A DNA stretch of 35,501 nt from assembly GCA_902550325.1 (NCBI GenBank), contig CACCYT010000007.1, positions 1 to 35,501 on the forward strand, given 5' to 3'. Both the position numbers and the translations under genes were made by a program. Origin of the DNA: an uncultured Bacteroidota bacterium. Lineage in GTDB: Bacteria; Bacteroidota; Bacteroidia; Flavobacteriales; Flavobacteriaceae. Below are positions 1 to 8,713 of this stretch, one piece after another (within the stretch, counting starts at the first letter, position 1; every line of letters starts with the position of its first letter). The notes beneath the pieces are model-generated. The model ran no database searches. It saw only the letters and a program-made list of their open reading frames with translations, and was not told the origin of the DNA.

Positions 1-1
1 T

Positions 2-442
2 GTTGTTTACAGAAAACGTAAAATATATGTTGGTGGCAGAACCTTTGATGAACTTGTTGATGTTATAAAAAAATATCCTGATGAAAGTTATATTTTACCT
101 GGATCTGATGTGCTGTCACCTGCAATTGAAAAAAAACTAGATAATCTTGAAATTAGATGGAAAAAAGGTGTTTTTTACAAAACAGTTATCAGTGATTTAT
201 CTGACTTAAAAAATGTTTTTTATGATGTTTTAGTCTTTTTTAGCCCATCTGGTATTGAATCATTATTTAAAAACTTTCCCAACTTCAAACAAAATAATAC
301 TATGATCGCTGTATTTGGTAAAAATACAGTTAAAGCAGCAGAGGAGAAGGGGCTAAAAATAAATATTGAAGCACCGAGAAAAAGGGTTTCATCCATGTCA
401 AGGGCACTTGAAATATTTATCGAAGAGTCAAGAAAAAGCTAG
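2..442 (+). CDS. hemD: Uroporphyrinogen-III synthase, 3' part (partial at window edge)
   Basis: The reading frame is open from base 2 to a TAG at 440-442 (146 codons), so the gene starts upstream of the window; the GTG at 110 is internal. HemD closes linear hydroxymethylbilane to uroporphyrinogen III with inversion of ring D, in the cytosol, for heme and siroheme synthesis. Visible family features of the second alpha/beta lobe are the stretch VFFSPSGIESLF with a downstream IAVFGKNTVKAAEEKGL, and a C-terminal APRKRVSSMSRALE, as in Bacteroidota HemD proteins. Sequence identity in this family is low, so the call rests on these motifs and their spacing. The stop codon shares the palindrome CTAG with the stop of the convergent gene at 439-981. 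Confidence 0.85.
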   Translation, partial: VVYRKRKIYVGGRTFDELVDVIKKYPDESYILPGSDVLSPAIEKKLDNLEIRWKKGVFYKTVISDLSDLKNVFYDVLVFFSPSGIESLFKNFPNFKQNNTMIAVFGKNTVKAAEEKGLKINIEAPRKRVSSMSRALEIFIEESRKS

Positions 443-981
443 CTCTTAAACATACTTTTCATTCCAGCAAGAAAATCTCTAAATTCCTCTTGGTTTGTGA
501 CGCTTAGGTATCTATCACCAAGGAATAAATTAAGATAAACTTCTATTTGAGTTGGGCCTTGATATCCACTGATTGGTGCAATTGGCTTAGAATTCTTGTC
601 AAAGAACACAATTGTTGGATATGAATATATTCCTAGAAAACGAGAAAAGTCGTGTGATGAATTACGAATTCTACCACTTTTAAAATTAGGATTGCCATAA
701 ACTTTTCCATTATAAGAAACCTTCTCAGTACCTTCAGCGTTAAATTTGACTGCATAGAAATTATCATTTAAAAATTTAGCTATTAGAGGGTTATTAAATG
801 TATTTTTATCCATCATTTTACAAGGTCCACACCATTTAGTGTATACATCCATCATAATATTTTTAGGATTACTTTTTTGTAATTCAACTGCTTGCTCAAA
901 TGAAACCCAATTTACTTTTTGTGAATAAGTAAATTGAACTGAGAATATTAAAATAAAGAGAGTTAACTTATTTAATACCAT
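439..981 (-). CDS. Exported thioredoxin-fold protein (CGPC)
   Basis: The 180-residue product starts with a signal peptide (about residues 1-20, ending FTYSQ), so it probably works in the periplasm. The redox motif WCGPCK has Cys51 and Cys54, and a YPTIVFFD stretch near residue 122 supplies the cis-proline expected of the thioredoxin fold. A long insertion lies between the CGPC helix and that strand. Such proteins reduce or shuffle disulfides; the partner is unknown. It is the last gene of the minus-strand operon and its ATG overlaps the end of the POT transporter gene by 14 nt, which suggests translational coupling. It could be a DsbD-like C-terminal-domain homologue rather than a TlpA relative; the sequence does not decide this. 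Confidence 0.85.
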   Translation of the reverse strand: MVLNKLTLFILIFSVQFTYSQKVNWVSFEQAVELQKSNPKNIMMDVYTKWCGPCKMMDKNTFNNPLIAKFLNDNFYAVKFNAEGTEKVSYNGKVYGNPNFKSGRIRNSSHDFSRFLGIYSYPTIVFFDKNSKPIAPISGYQGPTQIEVYLNLFLGDRYLSVTNQEEFRDFLAGMKSMFKS

Positions 982-2533
982 GCATCATTCTTTTTATTTT
1001 ACCATTTAATAAAAACATTACTAATCCAGCGCTTATAGGCACTAATGCAAAAATGGCAAAAAATCCATTTAGCCCAATTTCACTAGAAATAGCATCAATA
1101 TAACTTCCTGTTATTCCAGCTAAGTAATTCGCAATAGCACTAGATAATAACCAAATACCAAACATTAGGCCAATTAATCTTTCAGGTGCAAGTTTACTAA
1201 CATAAGACAAACCTACTGGGGATAAACACAATTCTCCAAGAGTGTGAAAAAGATAAGCATACACTAACCACATCACACTAACGCTCGCAGTCTGAGCGCC
1301 TGCTGGTATTCCCAAAGCACCATAGGAAACAAATAAATATCCAACTCCTAATAAAATTAGACCTATTCCAAATTTTATTGGACCAGATGGATTATATTTT
1401 GATGCCCATATTTTTGAAAATACAGGAGCTAGTAAAATTATAAATAATGAATTAAGAACTGAGAACCATGAAGCAGGAATTTCGGATGTTTCTTGTCCAA
1501 TCTCAGCATTTAACATATAAATTACAATACCCCAAATTATTACAAAACTTAAACCTAGGAAAAAATTTGAAATAAAATAACTCTGAAAAATGTTCTGAAA
1601 AAGTTTAATTAGTACGTAAGTAATTACAACCATTGGAACAATGGTTATTACAGTATTTATGGTGTTAAAAATAACGGCTGAATTACCTGACAATTCTCTA
1701 TCTGTATAATCATTAGCAAAAATAGTCATAGACCCACCAGCCTGTTCAAAAGCCCACCAGAAAAAAATAGTTGCAATCGAGAATATAATAATCACAAAAA
1801 TTCTATCTCTCTCAACTTTTTTATTATTGGTGTTTGCCGACACTTTTACAGTATCTTCCTTTGAGTTTGATGAATTACTTTTATTTGTTGGCTTTACACC
1901 AATAGATCCAAAAATACCTTGGGCAAAATAAAACTGGAGCATTCCAAAAAACATAAAAATTCCAGCCAAACCAAAACCATAATGCCATCCGACTTTTTCG
2001 CCTAAATATCCGCATAATAATATACCAAGAAAGGCACCAGCATTAATACCCATGTAGAAGATTGTATATGCTCCGTCCTTACGTGCATCATCAGCTTTAT
2101 ATAATTGGCCTACAATTGATGAAATATTCGGTTTAAACAATCCATTTCCAAGAATTAAAAGACCTAAACCCAAATAAAAAAAACTTTGTTCAATTCCCTC
2201 TAAAGCCAATGATCCATGACCTAATGCCATTAAAAGAGCACCTAATACCACAGCATTTCTGTAACCCAAAATCTTATCCGCTAAAATACCTCCGATTAAT
2301 GGGGTCAAATAAACCAAGGATGTATATGCTGCAAACAGCTCCAGCGCATCTTTTCGTTCCCATCCCCAACCTTCATTCATTATTGAGGATGTTAAAAATA
2401 GGACTAAAATAGCACGCATTCCGTAATAACTAAATCTTTCCCACATCTCTGTAAAAAATAGAACAAAAAGTCCTGATGGGTGATCAAATATTGTTTTCTG
2501 ATTTAGGTCAGATCCGTTAAAAATTCTCTCCAT
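968..2533 (-). CDS. POT/PTR-family proton-coupled oligopeptide transporter
   Basis: The 521-residue inner-membrane protein has the family's ExxERFxYYG motif at residues 29-38 (EMWERFSYYG), the conserved lysine in GLFKPNISS (K134) and the PTR2 signature FYMGINAGAFLG at 159-170. The TM10 region has GELCLSPVGLSYV. Length and hydrophobic pattern fit 12-14 membrane helices of bacterial DtpT-like di- and tripeptide importers. A charged Ser/Asn/Lys-rich loop at about 215-243 is the central cytoplasmic linker. It lies 23 nt after cutC and overlaps the thioredoxin gene. Substrate could be peptides or another small amide; the family call is secure, the substrate is not. Confidence 0.93.
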   Translation of the reverse strand: MERIFNGSDLNQKTIFDHPSGLFVLFFTEMWERFSYYGMRAILVLFLTSSIMNEGWGWERKDALELFAAYTSLVYLTPLIGGILADKILGYRNAVVLGALLMALGHGSLALEGIEQSFFYLGLGLLILGNGLFKPNISSIVGQLYKADDARKDGAYTIFYMGINAGAFLGILLCGYLGEKVGWHYGFGLAGIFMFFGMLQFYFAQGIFGSIGVKPTNKSNSSNSKEDTVKVSANTNNKKVERDRIFVIIIFSIATIFFWWAFEQAGGSMTIFANDYTDRELSGNSAVIFNTINTVITIVPMVVITYVLIKLFQNIFQSYFISNFFLGLSFVIIWGIVIYMLNAEIGQETSEIPASWFSVLNSLFIILLAPVFSKIWASKYNPSGPIKFGIGLILLGVGYLFVSYGALGIPAGAQTASVSVMWLVYAYLFHTLGELCLSPVGLSYVSKLAPERLIGLMFGIWLLSSAIANYLAGITGSYIDAISSEIGLNGFFAIFALVPISAGLVMFLLNGKIKRMMHGIK

Positions 2534-2556
2534 AGTTCTGTAAAATTATACATTAA

Positions 2557-3186
2557 TTACAATTCTCCAACGATTTTTTTCCCATGATAAAATTTAGCAG
2601 ATAATTTCTGATTTATTTTATTTAAATTATTTGGTGTAATTTTTCCAGCAATGATAAGTTCAAAATTAGTTGGAGAACAGGCTACCATTTGTTTTAAAAC
2701 CTCTATACCCTCTTCGGCATTGCTAAAACCACCGGATGTTAAAACACCATCTATATTAGAATTTTTAATTAAATTCTTGAAAGATTTTAATGGATCCTTG
2801 GTTGAATCTATAGCCTTGTGGAAGATTACTTTTAAGGGTTTAGCATTTTTTACAAATAAGTTTATCTTTTTTAGATCAATTTCACTGTATTGATTTAGGC
2901 AACCTATGACAATACCATCAACTCCAATTTTTTTGAAATTTGATATATCTCTCAATATCATAGATGTGTCTTTTTCAGAGTAATTAAAAGATTTAGAATG
3001 AGGTCTTATCATAATCCTAATTGGAATACAAGTGTTTTTCAACAAATATTTTACTTCTTCTAAATCAGGAGTTAAACCCTCTTCATTAAGTTTTGAACAA
3101 TACTCAATACGATTAGCACCCAAATTAATTGCACGCATGGCGTCCTCAGTATTATCTACACATACTTCCTTTATGAACTTTTGCAT
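2557..3186 (-). CDS. cutC: CutC family protein (TIM barrel)
   Basis: The 209-residue protein matches CutC along its length: N-terminal CVDNTEDAMRAINLGANRIE, the IPIRIMIRPHSKSFNYS segment, KVIFHKAIDST and GVLTSGGF. CutC is a cytosolic TIM-barrel protein historically linked to copper homeostasis in E. coli; its direct copper role has been questioned and no enzyme activity is settled. This copy is about 35 residues shorter than the usual 240-250, mainly at the C-terminus. It lies 3 nt after the symporter and 23 nt before the POT transporter, inside an operon led by a sulfatase. The downstream window also encodes an FGE, a copper-dependent enzyme family, so a copper link is possible but only inferred. 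Confidence 0.9.
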   Translation of the reverse strand: MQKFIKEVCVDNTEDAMRAINLGANRIEYCSKLNEEGLTPDLEEVKYLLKNTCIPIRIMIRPHSKSFNYSEKDTSMILRDISNFKKIGVDGIVIGCLNQYSEIDLKKINLFVKNAKPLKVIFHKAIDSTKDPLKSFKNLIKNSNIDGVLTSGGFSNAEEGIEVLKQMVACSPTNFELIIAGKITPNNLNKINQKLSAKFYHGKKIVGEL

Positions 3187-3189
3187 TGC

Positions 3190-4971
3190 CTAAAAAAGTT
3201 TTTTTGAATAAAAATATAGGAGGGTCGAGAAAACAATTGAAGTAATTAAAAATAGAGATGCTTCGAAAATAAATCCATATATGAAATATCCAGTTGAAAA
3301 TAGGGCTGAATATATACATATACATCCTAATAACATACACAAAATACCTTTTGGGAGAATCCACTCCTCTTTTTCATCATCAATTTTAATATCTTTTTTG
3401 ATCATATTCCATCCAGGTCCTCCAGGGTTTGTTTTTTTGTAAAATTTTATGAGTATTTCTTTGTCATCTGCTGGGGTTAAAAATGTTACAATTAACCAAA
3501 TTGAAGTTGTGATGAACACTATGAAAGGAAATTTCATATAAACTGGAAAAGTTGAGTCATTAAAAATTAAATTGAATAAAGATTCGTTTGTTAAAGCAAT
3601 TGAAATTATTCCAGAACTTAACATTGCAGCAATTTCACTCCAAGCATTTATTCTCCACCAAAACCATCTTAATATAAAAATTAAACCAGTTCCTGCTCCG
3701 AACATTAATATAATATCAAAAAGTTGATACGCATTATTCAGTAATAATGCAATTATCGAACTTACAATCATTAATAGAATGACTGAAAACCTTCCAACTT
3801 TTACCAACTCTTTCTCTGAAGCTTTCTTATTTATTAATTGCTTATAAAAATCATTAACAACATATGAAGAGCCCCAGTTTAGATGGGTTGAAATGGTTGA
3901 CATATATGCAGAAACTAAGGAGGCCAAAACCAATCCCAATAGCCCATTTGGTAAAAATGTGAGCATAGCTGGATATGCTAAATCTTGTCCAAGTTTGTCT
4001 TTTTCAATATTTGGAAAAGCATTACTTATTGATTCAATATCAGGAAAAACAATCAATGATGCTAATGCAACAATAATCCAAGGCCAAGGTCTCAAGGCAT
4101 AATGCATAACATTAAAAAAAAGTGTTGCGCCCAATGCGTGATTTTCGTTTTTTGCAGCCAACATTCTTTGGGCAATATAACCGCCTCCACCTGGCTCAGC
4201 ACCTGGATACCATGAGCTCCACCACTGAACTGCAAAGGGGATAATTAATAAAGTCAGTAAGGTTTCTTTATCATCTAAGTTTGGAAATATTGAAATCTTA
4301 GTACTCAAGTTTTGGTTATTTAAAATTGAATCCATCCCACCGACTTCAGGTAAGTTGACTAAATAAATTGCCGCACCAATTGATCCAGCCATTGCAGTAA
4401 AAAATAAAATAAAATCTGTATAGACCACTCCTCGAAACCCCCCAAACGCACTAAATATTAGGGTAACCCCACCAGCACAAAAAATTGTTTCAATTGCTGA
4501 CAGACCGAGCATAATTGCCCCTATTTTAATTGCAGCAAGTGTTACACCAGACATTGCCAAAATATTAAATATTACACCCAAATAAACAGATCTAAAACTT
4601 CTCAAGAACTTGCCTGCTTTTCCACTATATCTGAGTTCGTAAAATTCCATGTCTGTTGAAACATCTGATCTTCTCCAAAGTTTAGCGTACACGAATACAG
4701 TCAACAAACCGGTTAAGAGAAAAACCCACCATACCCAATTTCCTGATACACCATTTGTTCTAACTATGTCTGTGACTAAATTAGGTGTATCCGTTGAAAA
4801 AGTTGTAGCAACCATAGAAATTCCAAGTAACCACCAAGGCATAGTTCTTCCAGATAAAAAATACTGAGAAGTATTTTTCGATGAAGTTTTTGATACTGAA
4901 AATCCAATTACTAGTACCAGTAATAAAAAAAATATGATTATTGCTGAATCAATAAATGATAATTCTACCAC
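3190..4971 (-). CDS. SSS-family sodium:solute symporter
   Basis: This is a 593-residue, highly hydrophobic protein with about 14 membrane segments. The N-terminal pattern (SKNTSQYFLSGRTMPWWLLG) and the stretch GFRGVVYTDFILFF are typical of the solute:sodium symporter (LeuT-fold) family in Bacteroidota. A long extracytoplasmic Gly/Trp-rich loop (AVQWWSSWYPGAEPGGGGYI) is characteristic of the subgroup often found with sulfatases and sugar enzymes. The GTG at 4971 is the only good start: it leads straight into the first helix, and lies 5 nt after the nucleotidyltransferase stop. The operon setting suggests uptake of a sugar or sugar-derived product, which is inference. Confidence 0.92.
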   Translation of the reverse strand: MVELSFIDSAIIIFFLLLVLVIGFSVSKTSSKNTSQYFLSGRTMPWWLLGISMVATTFSTDTPNLVTDIVRTNGVSGNWVWWVFLLTGLLTVFVYAKLWRRSDVSTDMEFYELRYSGKAGKFLRSFRSVYLGVIFNILAMSGVTLAAIKIGAIMLGLSAIETIFCAGGVTLIFSAFGGFRGVVYTDFILFFTAMAGSIGAAIYLVNLPEVGGMDSILNNQNLSTKISIFPNLDDKETLLTLLIIPFAVQWWSSWYPGAEPGGGGYIAQRMLAAKNENHALGATLFFNVMHYALRPWPWIIVALASLIVFPDIESISNAFPNIEKDKLGQDLAYPAMLTFLPNGLLGLVLASLVSAYMSTISTHLNWGSSYVVNDFYKQLINKKASEKELVKVGRFSVILLMIVSSIIALLLNNAYQLFDIILMFGAGTGLIFILRWFWWRINAWSEIAAMLSSGIISIALTNESLFNLIFNDSTFPVYMKFPFIVFITTSIWLIVTFLTPADDKEILIKFYKKTNPGGPGWNMIKKDIKIDDEKEEWILPKGILCMLLGCICIYSALFSTGYFIYGFIFEASLFLITSIVFSTLLYFYSKKLF

Positions 4972-4976
4972 AACTA

Positions 4977-5810
4977 TTAATTGATAAGCTTCTCAAGAAT
5001 TGCGATATCCTTTTTTGATGTCAGATCCGGAACATGTTCAGCAATTGGTATTGCCCTCATGTAAGACTCAGAACTTGTAATCATGTTCATTATCGCGGAT
5101 GGTAGTTCTTTTTCATTACGCAGAGGGTTAATTGGACAATTTATAATGAAATCAGACGAATACTTACCCGTAAATTTAAAAATGTTCATACTAACCCTGA
5201 TTTTGCCATTTTCATCAAGGTTTTGGTCAACTTGCTCCTTAGTTGGTTTTTCAATAAAATTCAACAAATTCATCTCTGAATTCATTGTCATAATGGAAAA
5301 TGAGGATACTCTTTCAGCAGGAAATTCTAAAGAATCTCTATCATAAGCTAAAACAGCATTTTCAAAATCATTTTCTCTAATGAGCTTTAAGGCATTCACA
5401 GAGTATAAATTATCACTGTTGCAAACACAATATGACTCTGATTTAAGATGAGGAAATTGATCTATGGCTTGTGAAACTGCATCTGCAGTTCCAAACGGCT
5501 TAACTCGATTTATTGGTATTTTTTGAATGGCAAATGAAATTTTTAACTGATTTGAGTCTTTATATTTATTAATATTTTTCTCAAAATCTGAATAATCTTT
5601 TCCAACAACTAAAATTAAATTCTTGTATCCAGCCTTTATAATATTATCCAATAAAAAATATATAAATGGTTTACCCTCTTTTCCAAATGAAATCAAGGAT
5701 TTACTTTTTTTATTAGCTTCATCTATTTTTGATTTATTTAATTCATCAGACTCAGATTTCTTCATTCTTGAGGACATACCTGCAGCAAGTATCATTATAG
5801 TATCTGTCAT
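4977..5810 (-). CDS. Sugar-phosphate nucleotidyltransferase-like protein
   Basis: The 277-residue protein begins with the NTP-transferase signature LAAGMSSRM (residues 8-16), followed by a lysine about 20 residues on (SLISFGKEGKPF), and has a metal-binding aspartate in CVCNSDNLY and a GTADAV segment that matches the uridine/guanine-binding loop of this fold. Such enzymes join a sugar-1-phosphate to an NTP, releasing pyrophosphate. An unusually long charged insertion (about residues 17-36, Lys/Ser/Glu-rich) sits just after the signature loop. It lies 3 nt after the sulfatase and 5 nt before the symporter, so it is co-transcribed. It lacks any added acyltransferase domain, so it is not GlmU. 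The sugar is not predictable. Confidence 0.8.
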   Translation of the reverse strand: MTDTIMILAAGMSSRMKKSESDELNKSKIDEANKKSKSLISFGKEGKPFIYFLLDNIIKAGYKNLILVVGKDYSDFEKNINKYKDSNQLKISFAIQKIPINRVKPFGTADAVSQAIDQFPHLKSESYCVCNSDNLYSVNALKLIRENDFENAVLAYDRDSLEFPAERVSSFSIMTMNSEMNLLNFIEKPTKEQVDQNLDENGKIRVSMNIFKFTGKYSSDFIINCPINPLRNEKELPSAIMNMITSSESYMRAIPIAEHVPDLTSKKDIAILEKLIN

Positions 5811-5813
5811 AAT

Positions 5814-7337
5814 TTAAAAATCTAATCCTTTTATGTAAAAGTTTTTTAATGTTGGTGTTATTCTAGCATCATTAAGAATCTCCTCTAGTAGACTAACAAT
5901 CTCCAAATTTGATTTGGAAACATCATTTTTTTCCATGGGATCTAAAGTTAGATTAAAAAGTTCAATTTCTTTATTTCCATTAGCAATATTCCTTCTTATT
6001 GCTTTCCATTTATCCAATCTGATGGCTTGTTGACCTAATCTTGAATTTGTTTCCCAATATAAATACTCGTGTTTATCTTGTTTATTCCCAAGTAATGTTG
6101 GCAGAAAACTTAAACCAGTTATGTAATTAGGTTTTTTAATTTTAAACAGATCCAGTATTGTTGCATAAAAATCTTGAGTTGATGAGATATGATCACTAAA
6201 TGAACCTTCATCAATCATCCTTGGCCATGTAACAAATGAGGGTACTCTTATACCACCCTCATAAAGAGATCCTTTAACCCTATCATTGTCATCACTGAAA
6301 ATAGCACTACTATTAAAAAAACCACTATCGACTTGGTCAAGATGAGTAACTCCATTATCACTAGTAAACATTATTATGGTGTTGTCAAATTGATTGATAT
6401 CTTTTAGTTTTTGAGTTAAACTACCTACTATTTCATCTAAATAAGAAATCATTGCTGCATATGTAGCTTTAGGATATCGGTTGGGATAATAAGCATAAGC
6501 AGGATAATATGGATTTTCATCTCCAAATTTTTCTACGTAATAATCAACCCATTTTTTTGGTGCTTGCAGAGGAAGGTGAGGAATTATTGAGGCATAGTAA
6601 AGAAAAAAATTATCATTCTTATTTTTTTCGATAAAATTTAAAGCCTGTTTCAGCATCAAAGTTGGGGCATAATCCTCTTGAAAATAATCTTCATAATTAT
6701 ATGGGTCCATTGGGTCAAGACCTTCTGCTAAATTTTGTTTTTTATCAACGATATAATTATTTAAAAATTCTCTTTTTTGATTTTTCCAAAGATGAGTTGG
6801 ATAATAAGTATGAGCTTGTCTTTGACAGTTGTATCCATAAAAAAAATCGAATCCCATTTTATTAGGTATGCTGTTAGTGTTGGGAGCACCAAGTCCCCAT
6901 TTACCAACCATACCGGTTTTGTAACCCTGACTTTTAAAAACATGAGCCACTGTTTTAATGGTATCAGGTAGAGGTCTTTGCCCCTCAAGACTAGGATCAT
7001 CAAGCATTGCTTTAAAACTCCAAACGTCACCTCTTTCTGCCCATTCACTATTGTTTCTAATATGGTTTTTACCAGTATGAATTCCACTAACAAAAACTGC
7101 TCGTGTTGGAGCACAAACTGCTGCTCCAGAATAATGATTAGAAAAAATCATTCCTTTGCTGGCTAAATAATCAATATTTGGTGTCTCAATCAATTTCTGA
7201 CCATTAAAACCAACATCACCGTAACCTAAATCATCGGCGAGTATATAGATAACATTGGGGGAATCTTTTTTTGGAGTCAAACAGGAAATTATAAAAAACG
7301 AACAGGATATTAAAAAAAATGTAATTAGGTTTTTCAT
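5814..7337 (-). CDS. Lipoprotein sulfatase (CxPxR, formylglycine-dependent)
   Basis: The 507-residue protein has a lipoprotein signal peptide with lipobox FIISC (Cys19), so it should be an envelope lipoprotein. The type I sulfatase features are clear: the metal pair in ADDLGYGDVG (D35, D36), the formylglycine motif C75-A-P-T-R79 with G-I-H-T-G downstream, and FTSDNG for the second metal-binding part. Cys75 must be oxidised to formylglycine; an FGE with an intact Cys pair is encoded at 9735-10751. It is the first gene of the minus-strand operon that continues to 439. The substrate is probably a sulfated polysaccharide fragment, given the marine setting, but no subfamily can be fixed by eye. 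Confidence 0.95.
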   Translation of the reverse strand: MKNLITFFLISCSFFIISCLTPKKDSPNVIYILADDLGYGDVGFNGQKLIETPNIDYLASKGMIFSNHYSGAAVCAPTRAVFVSGIHTGKNHIRNNSEWAERGDVWSFKAMLDDPSLEGQRPLPDTIKTVAHVFKSQGYKTGMVGKWGLGAPNTNSIPNKMGFDFFYGYNCQRQAHTYYPTHLWKNQKREFLNNYIVDKKQNLAEGLDPMDPYNYEDYFQEDYAPTLMLKQALNFIEKNKNDNFFLYYASIIPHLPLQAPKKWVDYYVEKFGDENPYYPAYAYYPNRYPKATYAAMISYLDEIVGSLTQKLKDINQFDNTIIMFTSDNGVTHLDQVDSGFFNSSAIFSDDNDRVKGSLYEGGIRVPSFVTWPRMIDEGSFSDHISSTQDFYATILDLFKIKKPNYITGLSFLPTLLGNKQDKHEYLYWETNSRLGQQAIRLDKWKAIRRNIANGNKEIELFNLTLDPMEKNDVSKSNLEIVSLLEEILNDARITPTLKNFYIKGLDF

Positions 7338-7408
7338 TTATTATTACCAAAATATAATAAGTAAGTTCTTAAATTAAAAATCTTACATTACTTATCTTTA
7401 CAATTATA

Positions 7409-8713
7409 ATGAAAAGTGGTTTCTCAAAGCTGAGTAAAAAGAAAAAAATAGATTGGGTAATAGAGAATCTCCTAAATAATAATGCCGAGGCTAAAAGACT
7501 TTTAGAACAATATCATTTGAGTGACTTAGAGTTACAAAAAATTCATGATGATTTTTCAGAAAACACCTTATCAAACTTTCTATTACCACTGGGTGTTGCA
7601 CCAAATTTTTTAATTGATGGCAAAGACTACACAATTCCGATGGTGGTTGAGGAAAGTTCTGTTGTTGCTGCTGCGTGTAATGCCGCAAAATTTTGGTATA
7701 AACGTGGCGGTTTCAAAACAAAAATAATTGACACAAAAAAATCAGGTCAAGTTCATTTTTTATTTAAAGGAAAGAAAAAAGATTTATTTTGGTTTTTTGA
7801 TGAAATTAAGTCAAAATTAATATCTAGTTGTGATAAAATAACAGCCAATATGAACAAAAGAGGAGGTGGAATAGTATCTGTATCTCTTATTGACAAGACA
7901 GAATTAATTAAAAATTATTATCACATAAATGCTGAATTTGAAACTGCTGATTCAATGGGTGCAAATTTTATAAATTCTTGCATGGAACAGATTTCTAAAG
8001 TCTTCGAAATTGAGTTTAATTCAGGGCCAATTTTTAATGATAATAATTTAGAAATTATAATGTCTATTCTTTCCAATTACACACCCAATTGTAAAGTCAA
8101 AGCTGAAGTTGAATGCGAAATAAATGATTTGATTTGTAAAGACATTAGAGATTCTAGTTTGTTTGCCAATAAATTTAAGACGGCGATTGAAATTGCTGAG
8201 AAAGATAAATCAAGGGCTGTAACCCATAACAAGGGGATTATGAATGGAGTAGATTCTGTTGTAATTGCTACTGGAAATGATTTTAGGGCAGTAGAGGCTT
8301 GTGCCCATTCATACGCATCCAAAGATGGGAACTATAAAAGCTTGACACACATAAAAATAATTGGAAATAAATTCAAATATTGGATTGAGTTACCAATTTC
8401 AATTGGAACAGTTGGAGGATTGACAAACTTGCACCCACTTGTAAAATGGTCCCTCAAATTGTTAGGTAATCCTAATTCAAAAGAGTTGATGAAAATAATT
8501 GCAGTTTCAGGGCTAGCTCAAAACTTTGCTGCCATAAAATCATTAATTACAACTGGTATTCAAAAGGGTCACATGAAAATGCATTTATCAAATATTTTAA
8601 ATGCATTAGATGCTGATGATCATGAAAAGTCACAACTTATTGAATTCTTCAATGAAAAGCTAGTGAGCCATAGTTTAGTAAAAGACAAACTAAAAGAAAT
8701 TAGAAATGGCTAA
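7409..8713 (+). CDS. mvaA: Hydroxymethylglutaryl-CoA reductase, class II
   Basis: The 434-residue protein makes mevalonate from HMG-CoA with two NAD(P)H, the committed step of the mevalonate route used by many Flavobacteriia. The class II sequence pattern is clear: GVAPNFLIDGKDYTIPMVVEESSVVAAA with the catalytic Glu at 81/82, NKGIMNG with Lys275, TGNDFRAVEA with Asp291, and GHMKMHL with His388. The 16-residue Lys-Asp spacing equals that of the Pseudomonas mevalonii enzyme (K267, D283). There is no membrane domain, as expected for the class. The stop overlaps the following kinase gene by 8 nt. Despite the family label 'degradative', the neighbour kinase argues for a biosynthetic role. Confidence 0.94.
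   Translation: MKSGFSKLSKKKKIDWVIENLLNNNAEAKRLLEQYHLSDLELQKIHDDFSENTLSNFLLPLGVAPNFLIDGKDYTIPMVVEESSVVAAACNAAKFWYKRGGFKTKIIDTKKSGQVHFLFKGKKKDLFWFFDEIKSKLISSCDKITANMNKRGGGIVSVSLIDKTELIKNYYHINAEFETADSMGANFINSCMEQISKVFEIEFNSGPIFNDNNLEIIMSILSNYTPNCKVKAEVECEINDLICKDIRDSSLFANKFKTAIEIAEKDKSRAVTHNKGIMNGVDSVVIATGNDFRAVEACAHSYASKDGNYKSLTHIKIIGNKFKYWIELPISIGTVGGLTNLHPLVKWSLKLLGNPNSKELMKIIAVSGLAQNFAAIKSLITTGIQKGHMKMHLSNILNALDADDHEKSQLIEFFNEKLVSHSLVKDKLKEIRNG

Noticed and set aside
7385-7408. A Bacteroidota-type -7 element (TATCTTTA) before the HMG-CoA reductase gene.
   Set aside because: It matches TAnnTTTG in 7 of 8 positions, but no -33 TTTG lies at the proper distance and it is only 8 nt from the ATG, so it is too weak in AT-rich DNA.
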